Position numbers and translations under genes: made by a program. A stretch of 64,000 bases of DNA. Source: Paracentrotus lividus. Lineage: Eukaryota; Echinodermata; Echinoidea; Camarodonta; Echinidae. Of this stretch, positions 13,801 through 25,800 are shown piece after piece. The stretch spans positions 89,988 to 153,987 of the forward strand of contig CALNVZ010003428.1 in NCBI GenBank assembly GCA_940671915.1, given 5' to 3'. The notes below the pieces were generated by a model. The model worked only from the letters and a program-made list of their open reading frames with translations. It did no database searches and had not been told where the DNA came from. Position 1 is the stretch's first letter; the number at the start of each line of letters is the position of its first letter.

Positions 13801-16800
13801 AGAACGTATTATAAATCATATCTATTTTACCTTGATACAGATCACAATACTGAGTGACCCAGAAAAAAAGGAAACCCAGTTTGATCCAACAATTAATTTC
13901 AAAAATATTACCACAGTGATTATAAAATTGTATCACTGACATGCAACACTCATTACATAATTAAATACCATCGCTCAGCATCACCAATGTCACGCACATG
14001 ACCCCATTGGGATTCGATGCACTGTCATCGCCTTCATATCCCGAACTAAACGTTCTGTGGCTGTACGTGGAGCCAATATGTTGAATTTTAGAGAAGCGTT
14101 GCTCAAGGCGACGTTGCTCAAGTCAGTTAAAGCTCTCCTGCTCGAACCAAAATCGGGGTTCGAGTCCACCCGGCGGATGACTGAAGCCTGCTGGTGTGTG
14201 TAACGTCCCCTCTCCTGTTTCATAGACGCAGGCTAGTTACAGGGAAACACTCCGATCCCTCGGATAGACGTTAAATGGGTCCGGTAAAGGGATCACAAAC
14301 CTATTGCACGTTAAAAACCACATGCTACCTCTCGTATCAGAGTAGGGGAGAACCCGGTGCAATGTCGCCTGCATACCCCCAACATTATATGAGAGAGACC
14401 TGTGGTTTACAGTGATCAGTCGCTTCTTTTCGCTTCCATGCACAGGTGACGCCAAATGAATAATAAATAATAATATAATGTACGATTAACGACTAAATAA
14501 GTAGACATTCCAACCATTTATCAAACTGAATGCTTTACTAGATTGTTAGGAAACCTTTAAAGCAATCATCTCAAGAGCATGAAAGAGACCATTTCAAAAC
14601 AATGTTCAGGATGCATGATATTGGGGAGCTGAGGGAGGTATCATTAGAAGTAATGAGTTGTACTTTCCATGATATTAACTTCTTAATCACCACTCGAAAT
14701 ATTTTTGAATTATTGTGATCAAAGTTGGTTTCCTTTTCCAGGCACATTCACACAAACCATCTCAAGGTGCATGAAAGTGAACCATGCACAATTTTTACAA
14801 GACTTCTTCAAACAATGGGTTCAGCAAAGCATGCATATGGGTGAGGTGAGAGAGGTATCATTAAATGTAATGGGTTGCACTTACCAGATATAAATTTCAT
14901 AATCACCATTGGAATATTTTTAAAATTATTGTTGATCAAAGTTGGGTTTCCTTTTTTCGGAAACACCCAGTATAGGCTAATATTCCAGACTATACAGATA
15001 CCCACCTGGTTCTGATAAGTGCTTTGGTCGCTTTGCGGCTGCAGGACTGCATGATTCACCATCAGTCTCCTTAGGTACATTGTCACCACCTGAAGATAAA
15101 GAAAAATTAGTTGAGGTAGTTATGGGTTGGTTGTATATAAAAGTTAAAATAATAAATATATGACATATAGACTGTCCATGACATGTACTTAATTTAAATT
15201 GCTTAAAATGACTTATTTTATCGAACAAGAGCAACAAGTAAAAAACAATAACCAGTTTAAAAGGGTATTTCCCCAATCTCCATTGGCTTCCAAGACTACA
15301 ATGATGGTTCAAACTTGATCAGATCAATTTAACCCTAAAAGGCACTGGGGGCGGATTCCGCCTCCCCCCCCCCCCCCTTTCAAGTTTCGTAGCAAGATCT
15401 TGGTTACGCATAAAGCTGTAGACGCGCCGTTTTATGACTTTTTTTCAGTCTCTCGCAAATTTTAAGACCAAATTTGCGACGTCCGGGTATGTGGTTCTAA
15501 AGTTACCCAACATTTTGTACATGCTCGTCAGACCGAAACTTGATCAAAATGTGATTTTGTGTACAAATCCAATGCAAATGTATTTCAAGTCAATATTCAT
15601 AAATGTATGATTATTTTTGCTTTTACTGCTTCAAATCAATTAGTTATTGGTTCTTTGTGATCCTGATAATGTTGCCGAAAAAAAACAATAGAAAACAAAA
15701 AGTCAAAAACAAAGAAATACATAAGAAACGAAATTTGATACCAAATTTTTTTTTTGATGCATTTCATCAGAATCCTACAATTTATAAATAAAAAATTAGC
15801 AGCTTTGGAGCTTTATTTAATGAATTAGAGCAATGTGTAAATTTATGCATAAATTAGCATAATCAATACCAAAAAATTTTCAGAACATTTGACTCTGCAA
15901 TTTTGGAGATTTTGGCCTGCGTGACGTGCATGGCGATTTTCGTCACGATCGCAGGTTCGACAGGGGAGATCTCGGGGGGATGACCAAAAAACCCCAGGCC
16001 ATTTAGGGTTAACTCCTTCGCTCATATTCTGAACTATGTTTTGAAATAGAATGTAGTCAAAGCTAAATCACACAATAGGACTGCACAATGTCAATATAGC
16101 AATTCTATTGTTAATTCTAAACTGGGGTCTGAGGTTGAGAATACAATCATAGTGATGCTTCAGCTTAGAGGCCTACCTGATGTCAGTAACCTCTTCTTTG
16201 CAGTTGGAGTAGTGGACAATTCACCTTCTTCCTCTTCATCACTATCTGAAATGGAAGAAATTAAAAGATTAGTTCAATTTCATGTAATAATGAATAAATT
16301 TATTTAAATCCAATACAGTTTGTGGTCCTGTACATGAATGTATAATACTTGTGGGTGTGGATAATGTTTTTGACAATTTTATGTGCTCTGTTGCTTAAAA
16401 AAAGTTAGGAACTTTGACATCAATGGTAATTACTATGGTTACTACCGTGGTAACATTCCTCGTCAGCAAATAATAATTCAGTATTGTACTTGTGGAAATA
16501 TTAGCGGTAAACAGATTTTCACAAATTTTGTGTGAAGATCACCAGGAATGAATTAAAAGAACATGTTTGGTTTTTTTTGTGTGTGTGTGCATGAATTGAA
16601 TGGGTCAGTTGTGTGCTTACAAACATTCTGCTCTAATTTATAAATCTGTGAATAAGTTTTGAGGCGAGTCCTTAGCATGTAAAATCAATTACACACCAAT
16701 ACCATGTAATACATTCTGAATGCAAAATGAGATAATGTGTAGTATGCAACCTCCTGTTTTGCAAGACAAAATGACATTCTCAATTCCGTTATGCCATTAT

Positions 16801-19800
16801 CATAAATTCTCACATACTCCAAGAGTGTCCATTCTGACAGACATGACACGGTACAAATGTTATCATTATCATGACAGGTGTAAAGACATTACCCTCACAT
16901 GGAGATACATGCACCACAAGTTATGCTTCTAAATCATTTAGATTGCTTCACAAGTCTCTAGTCTAACTTTGTAATAGTACTACTACTACATGTGCTACTA
17001 CTAGATCGAGGGCAGAATAGTATTTTGCCATCTCGGGCTCCACGAACATAATTCCTCCAAACAAAAACTTTGTATTATTTTGTTGATACATGTAGGAACG
17101 AAAGCAAAACTGAAGCCTTATTTTTGGGATTAAGCTAATACAGTAACCTTCTAGCATTTTGTGCTACAAATATTGTCTGTAAAACAATTGCTTCTTTGTT
17201 CTACAAAAATGAATATCTTTTTACACTCCAGTGTGTTCTTTTTGTCTACAACGCATTGCTTGAAACCTTTTCAAGAAATAATGACTGTTAAGCTGGTTAA
17301 AATTAACTAGTATGGACACCCAACCAATCCAAAAAAAACTGCAAAAAAAAAACACATTGTCAATACTGGTGGAAAGAAATTTAATTGAACAGAACCTCAC
17401 CATCAGTTTCAGTCTCTGGCTTTAGCTGCCTCATATGCCTAAGGCATGTTGTATGTTTCTTGCAGTCATCACATCCACCTGGGCCGGGTTTCACTGCCGG
17501 GCGTGTTTTAGTTATAAAGATTCTGTGGCAAGGACGGCAAATATATGTACCAGTTTGGAATAAGCATGGTGGCTTCTGGAAAACCGCGGTAAAGGTACTC
17601 CGTGACATGACTGATGTCACCTTCGTTCTGCGATATCCATTTTTTGAGCGAACAAATTCACTTTTACAATTAACACATAACGTTTGACTAGTATCCAAGT
17701 TCTCCATCAACATTATTGCATGTTGTCTATTGGAAGTTTCAAGTGGTCTGTTGGAAGTTGCAAGTTGTCCATTGGAATTTCCAGGGTTGCATAATCCACC
17801 CTCGGTCTTCTTCTGCAGTATATTATCACCACCTAAAAAAGAAAGAAAATTCAAGTTATGACAGTTACGAAGAAAAGGTGGGTGTATCTGTAATTTAACA
17901 TGTCTACCGGTATATAGCCTGTCCCTGAGATGTACTTGTATTTGTAAGAGTTGTAATTTCTTATTGTTTATTCTAACCGATTTAGTTCAATGACAATTTG
18001 CTCAAAACGATATAACATGTCAAAAATATAACATGTCAAGAAGGGTAATTCCCCATGCCGTTGGCCACTCCCATTTCAAGAAGGGTATTCCCCCATGCCA
18101 TTGGCCACTCCTATTTCAAGAAGGGTATTCCCCAAAGCTATTGGCCACTCCCATTTTAACAAGGGTATTCCCCAAAGCAGGGAAATCACCAGGTGTGGAC
18201 AACCTACCTGCTGAGTTACTGAAAAATGGAGGAGAATCAATCACAGAAATAGAAGCCCTTACACACTTCTGCCAAGAAATCTGGAAACAGAAGAAATGGC
18301 CAAAGGAGTGGACACAGTCACTGGTGATTCCGCTTCCTAAGAAGGGCAATCTAAAACAATGCCAAAAAGAAATTACAGAACTATAAGCCTTATTAGCCAT
18401 CCTAGCAAGGTCATGCTCCATGTCATCCTTAACCGACTGAAATCCAAGGCAGAGGAACTACTTGCAGAAGAGCAAGCCGGCTTTAGGGCTGGTCGGAGCA
18501 CCGTGGAACAAATTTTCAACTGTAGGGTCCTCATTGAAAAACACCTGGGCAGTTCCAGCGTTACGGACATTACATTTCAGACCTATTTTTGCTACTTCAA
18601 AAGGTCACTAAGATAACATAACTGTTCTATTCTGAACTTATAACATGGAATCACAAACAATAGAATATAGACTATAAACTGTGAAAGTTTCAATCCACTT
18701 CCATACATGTTGTGGTAGCTACGCCATATATCGTAACTGTTACGGACATTACATTTTTTGGACAAGACTTTTTACATACCTTTACATTCATTGAAAAGTC
18801 TGTGAGTTTAGGTACACAGTAAGTTCAATCTCCACATAAATTTAAAGGTAAGGAATTGTTTCATTGAATTAAAGTTAAATTTAATGAAACAAATGAGACA
18901 TGTACCCTCCAGAGCCACAACTGTGGCGTTACGGACATTACATTTTAAGCGTTACGGACATTACGGATTTGTCCACTTTCATTAAGTAGAAGGGGTCACA
19001 TGTTAGTGGTAATATTTTGTATTCTTTTCACCTAGATGGTAATTAATACACATTCTAAAATGTTGCAAAAGCATTTTCATGAATTTTTTTATTTTATTGG
19101 TTGCCAATTTGAGGACTATTTGTTTGGTTTAATCCGGAGCTTTATTAGTTTGTTGATATTTCTATTTTATGGGAATCAAAAAGAATTATTATATGTCTGC
19201 AATGGATAAATTATCTATAAAATGACATGTAGTTAACCTTTTGACTTTGTATAATAATATTTTAACTCATAACATCATAAAATGTAATATTAAAGAAGCG
19301 TTACGGACATTACACTTTTCATACACTTGAATATACCCAAAGCTGAGCCTAACTCTACACTAATAAACAACTTCTATTCTTATCGAAACTAATGTATATT
19401 GTTCATCAAACATTCCATATGATTTTTGGACCTTGAAGGATGCTTATCCATTCTCCTTTTTCACAATTTGTTGTATTTACAAAGTCTTGTAAATATTAAT
19501 GTAGTCTTGACAAGTATCAAAAAAGTCTTTTCAGACATGTCATTCATTCATTCTGTTTCCATGTCAGTTTGGAGGTAGATATGGTTTCTTCTACCCACAG
19601 TGGAAGTAGGTAGCAATGCTATGATTTGGCCCTGTCTCACAAATGACTGCTCTTCTTCACTGTATACAAAGAAATTTTTGAATATTTGTCTCTTCAAAAA
19701 CTTCATTGTGTACCCATCAGTATCAATCCTTCTTATTTGTGCGACAAAGTACTTTGCAAATTTTGTTTTGTCTGAAACCCCACATGAACAAAATATCCTA

Positions 19801-22800
19801 TAGGAGCAATTGTCAAAGAAGTATGCATGTGTTTACACCTTTTCCTCATCCTCCTCTTGTGCTCCAGTGTCACTGAAGATGTGTTCACCAAGCTTGCTCT
19901 ATTTTGTTTATGAGTACGGCTTGTAGTGAATGCATGCATTGTTTACAGGTTTTAATTAATTGACTAAAGAAATGTTCAAAATTTCCTGTACTGTCACAAA
20001 TTAATGTTACTATTAAGGGCCAGCATCTGTTTATTGATAGATTTCCATATTGAAGTATAGAATCAAAACAATATCCTGCAATCGTATGCATTTTCATCTT
20101 TGCTACTAATGTGTAATGTCCGTAACGCAATGGTGATGTAATGTCCGTAACGCTTTTTTTCCATGAATTATGAAGAATTTATGAGAAATCTCTGGATATG
20201 TTGTGAGATAACATATTTTAGCTTTGTATTTGAATTTGCAACAAAATTGGACCAAAACACAGGGTGCTATAAAAACTTATGTATCTAAAACGTTACGGAC
20301 ATTACACTTCAAGCGCGATAGAAATCAAAAAGTTTGAAATGGCTATCTTTCAGAAAATATTTCTTTCCTTCCAAAATCCTGTTGGATGGTGTATAAATGG
20401 GTCCTGAGCTGTATCATAACATAAAAATAATCTCCTGAAAGTCATTTTGTGGTGACATTTTTACTTAAGAACAAATATATGCAAAAAGCAATGAATTTTA
20501 TGGCAATTTTTTGGAAGAAACACCTTTTTTCAACAGCTGAAAAAATATGTTTTCCGACTTGGGCAACAATTTGTTTGATTATATCTTGTTGATATAACCC
20601 TTCCTGAATACTTTCCAGATTAAAACAAATTTGTTTCTCTATTTTCATTTTTTCACCCTTGGGTTTCATTTTTCATGGAATTGCCCCTCTACAACATCAG
20701 AAGGACCTGTTCCATAATTTCATTGATGTCAAGAAAGCCTTAGACAAAGTTTGGCATGATGGTCTCTGGCAAGTCCTCAGAGGATTCAACATCAACGAGG
20801 GGCTAGTTAGTCATCCAAGCCCTTTATGAACACTCAAGCAGCTCAGTGCTTTTAAACAACATGACAGGAGAATTCTTCCCAACAACTGTTGGTGTAGGGG
20901 TGCCTCCTTTCCCCTGTTCTTTTCATCTCTTTCTGGAGCAAATTATGTTGGAGAACCTCAAGAATAGGCAGACTTCTATATCCATTGGTGGAAGGCCTAT
21001 CTGCAATCTTCCCTTTGCAGATGACATTGACATGATGGGCAGTAGCAAGGAGGATTTGCAAGATCTCTCTACCAGACTTGACTCCAGAGCCAAGGCATAA
21101 TATACATGTAGTATGGAAGTCAGCACAGAACAGTCAAAGGTCATGGTAAACAGCACTAAGAACATTCATGTCAACATCACCATGAATGGAGAATCCTTCC
21201 AAGAAGTTACCAGCTTCAAATACCTAGGAGCAACACTATCGAAAGATGGCACCTGCACAGCAGAGATTCGCATCAGCCACTGCAGCTATAGCAAGACTAG
21301 CCAGGATCTGGAAGAGGAACATCAATTTTCCCATCAAGTTCAAGCTGTTCAAGGCCCTTGTTGTCTCCATCTTTCTTTATATGTGATTCGTCTTGTCGAA
21401 ATGAGAGAGAAGTCGCAGATCAAAGATCCAAGTAAATCGACAAACTAACAAAAAACTCAAAATTTTGAGGAAAAAATGTTTTTTGATTTTCTGGTTCTTC
21501 CATGCTTCATCTTTGCTCTGTTAAAAAAATGAGTGAAAATGATAACGGGAAAGTGGTAAAAAAGCAGTTTTTAGGCGAGTGTTTTTTTCGGTCATAATTT
21601 TTTTTTTTCCAGACACACAAGCGCACGTCCACGCTCATTTCCCCTCTCCGTTTAGCTCCGCCCTTAGCAACGCATGGCTTTGTTTATTGGACGTTCACGG
21701 TCATGTGATGTGTGATTTCAACTGGCTTTTTGTTTTGTTTTTGTGAGCGAATAGCGTACTAAACTCAGAAATTTTGCGTGCGATGCTACCTGCTATGAAA
21801 AAAAAAAGCTGTTTCATCGGGGATAGCGAAGCACGCAAACGAATGTCAAATCTAACAATCGGGTGTTGTAACTATAATGATGTAATGAAATGTAAAGTAT
21901 GCCAAATGTAGTAGGGGAGAGCGGGGTTATATGGAACATTTTTAACAAAAATGGCCGTAAAACAAAAGCGGGTTTGTTTCAAGAAACAATAAACAATCAG
22001 CTGGAGTGTATATATGTAATGCTTACAAATTGTTACCCCACTGTCACAATTCACTTGAACTTATGATAGGGTGCCGGAAACACAAATCCATCTTCACAAG
22101 CGCCATGTCAAGTGTTGTTTCCAACTAACACCCAGACACGGGGTTAGTTGAACATGCGTATGGCGCTAAGTTGAAAACATTGTGCATGTATCTTTAAAAT
22201 TATATTTAAACTACACTACAACATTATTACATTCGGGTTCAGCTAATTTGCTTTATTGATTCTATATTAACAAATATAAAGATTGGTGTTCAAATTTTTT
22301 CGACCACATTCACTTCATGTTTTACTTAACGACCTTGATGGCATCCCCGTGGCATACAAATATCTGAAGTCCTGTGAAGTAGCATTTTGCAATATATTTT
22401 GTTTAAACCAAATATAAAATTGTCCACATGTGCACTAATATACATGTATAATAAGAAATATTTCTTGGAACACCTTCACTGAATTATATGATTTTTGTAT
22501 TTTTTCATTCAGTTCAAACCTAGTTTACTTAGTACATGTTCCAACTAACCCGTTCAAAATTGTTCCAACTAACCCCAGAGGCCCCATTTGACTTTAGTAA
22601 GCTTACAGCACAAAAGACGCGACACAACAACATGTCATTTATTTAACCTAGTTTTGTAGCTTGGTATAACTGTTGTATACTATCCTAAAAAACTGGCCAA
22701 CTTAATTATTATGATCTTCTCTGAGATAATAAAACATTTGTAAAAGTGACAAAAATTACTCAGAAGGTGAAAAAACAAACATTGCTTTCTAACTCACAAG

Positions 22801-25800
22801 CTTGAAGCATTGTGCTGTCATAAAATGTGGGGATAGTCAGTTACTAATAGGCAAGACCTAGGGTACAATTGCATAAAAATATTTATAGCCGTTAAAGAAA
22901 ATTGCAATGTTTCAACTAACCCCGTGTTCCAACTAACCCCACTCTCCCCTATATTATAAGTTAAAAGTCTCGCTTTTATTTCAAAACTTACACCTCCGCT
23001 TTTAATGAATGGTAATTAGTCAAAGGTACCATTGTCCAGAGGTGCGAAGCCGGCCGCTATGATCTTTAATCCATATTTTATAGAAACGAGACTTTTCATG
23101 AATGGCGGATACTACTTTGAGACATTTCTCTGAAACTGCTTTGAAACAGATTTTGAAAATCATATACTTATGCAAAGAATATAAACAAAATGCATAAGCC
23201 CCTGTACAAGAATAATTTAGTCTATAGACCATTATTATGTTTAAAAATTTCCAACAGAGTTCAGATCAAAATGACTCTCTTTATTATGAGTAAGAGTATA
23301 CGCGATTGACATTCAAACAACGCACGGAAACATCGGAATAAAACCCCCAAAAAGGTTTTAAAATAGTTTTTTTTTTTCTAACTAATTTAGCGCCAGGATT
23401 GGTAAACACTTTTATTAAAAAGAGCGGACTTTTTCTTAAACAATTAGAAAGAGCATGACGTTTTTATTTATTTGACGAAGATATAAAACAACTAACCAAA
23501 TTCAGCTTTTTTTTTTTGTTGAGAAGATTGAATGTTATTTAGACAACATCGCCGTTGTTTCCGCGCTTGCCTCGATCATGCGTGACGGACGAGTATTGTT
23601 CTCTGTATACCTGAATGCAGCCTCCTCATTGGTCAATCGTTTCACTTTTGTAACAAGTGGTTGCTAGGGCATTTCGGTGAGTACAGCGGTGACAAAACGT
23701 TCTTATTTTTCTGACGCGGAGTCAAACGGAAGTCGAACTTTGCAGACGTTTTTCTCTTGATTTTGATTTCCAAGAGCACAATTCTCCTCGCGTTCAGAGG
23801 CTAATATCTCCACTTCTATATACTCTTTACAGTCGGGTTATATATCAAATTCAAGGCAATGAATCAGGGATCAATAATATCAAATAAAATGGATTTCAAA
23901 AATCGCGACTAGTCTCTCATTTCGACGTGACGTATCACATATGTGTGAGGCATGGACACTTCAGAAGGAGACCGAACGAAGAATACAGGCTTTTAATACT
24001 AAATGCCTGAGGGAGCTACTTGGCATCTCCTACAGAGAGCACAAAACCAATGAATATGTATTAACCACAATTTGAAACCTAGTGGACCCCGAGCAACTTC
24101 TACTCGCAACCGTCAAGCCACGTAAGCTAGCATGGTTTGGTCACCTCACCCAACACAACAGCCTGTCAAAAACCATTCTACAAGGCACAGTTGAAGGTGG
24201 ATGCAGAAGAGGACATCAAAGGACAAGCTGGATGGAAAATGTAAAGACATGGACTGATATGAATATGCCAGAACTGCTGTCAGACTGACAGGAAGGCATG
24301 GAGGAAAAAATGTGCATCTTCGCTAATCCCACCACCCCACCCCCCCCCAAGCGACTCCGAAGAGTCTAAGGGATTGAGTGAGTGAGTGATTCCCCCATGA
24401 TATTGGCCACTCCCATTTCAAGGAGGGTATCATCCCATGCCGTTGGCCACTCCCATTTTAAGAAGAGTATTCCCCCATGCCAGTGGCCACTCCCATTTGA
24501 AGAAGGGTATTCCCCATGCTATTGGCCACTCCCATTTTAAGAAGAGTATTCTCCATGCCATTGGCCACTCCATTTCAAGAAGGGTATTCCCCACTTACAC
24601 TTATGCATGGTCAATTCATAATTGACCTTGCACTGGGAAGTACCTTACTGCAGCAGTTTTCTTCCAATGGAAAGTCAATGTAGAAAAGTGTCTTGAGCAG
24701 CTCAAGCCAAGTCAGGGTGGCATATCCAAAAAAGGGTCTACAAATTCTACTAAACAAAATTAAAAATATCTAATGGAAGAATTATATTGCAATGAGACTA
24801 TAGATTATCTTAATATACTTTGAGGCAGGTTTAAAGCTGGTTTCGGTAATTATTATTGAGAAGTTTCCTCAGCTACCAAGAGATTATTATTGAGAAGTTT
24901 CCTCAGCTACCAAGAGGGCGACAGACAGCCATTTTTCAGTACTGACTGATGTTGGTTTGCAGCTGTATGTGGGTATTCCCCCATGTCGTTGGCACTCCCA
25001 TTTCAAGAAGGGTATTCCCCCATGCTATTGGCCACTCCCATTTCAAGAAGGGTATTCCCCCATGCTAGCCTATTGGCCACTCCCATTTCAAGAAGGGTAT
25101 TGGTCAGTGGACAGTGAGTGATTTCACGTTCGGTGTTGGTGTTGGTGTTAGTGTTAGCAGAGTGAAATTCTGCTAAAATCGAGCTCAAACACCGAGCTCA
25201 GATCTAGATGAGTCGATACCGATATCCCAACACGCGCGGATCGATAGCCTAACACCGTATGAAGAAAAAATGGCGTCGACGCAATTCGTAGCGAAGTACC
25301 GGTTTTGTTATTTAAAACTGTTCGAATATACCTGAAGAAGGCCCTAAAAGGTTAATATCATACCAGTAAATCGAAAATCAATCCTTCTTCAAACCTCTCT
25401 TTGATACAAATTTACCTCATGATGGATATTTTTTGACGAAACAGTAAGTTTACAGTTCATATCTCGGGCAGTTTTTTGCAAGCAGCAGGAAATGGAGCGT
25501 TACCTAGTTCACATCAAAGCCAGGCCGGGCCGCGCAGCGTGTAGCCCCCAGACCCTATAATTTCTTACATCGGTTCAGATTAGCAGTGATTGATCACGCC
25601 TTTTGTTCCTAAAATATAGATTGGGAAGACATCCATGTTGATGATATTTATTCCCTATACAGGGCCGGCGGAGACGGGGGGGCCTGGGGGGGCCGGGCCC
25701 CCCCACTTTTTTCCAGAAATTTTAATATTTTCTAAGGGAAAAAAGGGAAAAGAAAGAAAAAGAAGAACGCCGGGAAGGAGAGGCAAAATGTGTTTAAAAT

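Larger units (their letters stand above)
18178..24388 (+). mobile_element. 5'-truncated LINE (non-LTR retrotransposon) broken by two insertions
   Basis: Reverse-transcriptase pieces lie in order on the plus strand: 18178-18546 (KSPGVDNLPAELLKNGG, NYRTISLISHPSKV, EEQAGFRAGRSTVEQIF), 20688-21381 (FIDVKKALDKVWHDG, the catalytic FADDIDMMGSS block, TSFKYLGATLSKDGT), and 23940-24288 (CEAWT, CLRELLGISYREHKT, KLAWFGHLTQHNSL). The 3' end is a short UTR (CGACTCCGAAGAGTCTAAGG) with a GAGTGAGTGAGTGA tail. Known: such RTs copy their own RNA at a nicked target. The copy has frameshifts and stops and is dead; no endonuclease domain remains. Clade (RTE/CR1-like) unresolved. Confidence 0.85.
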
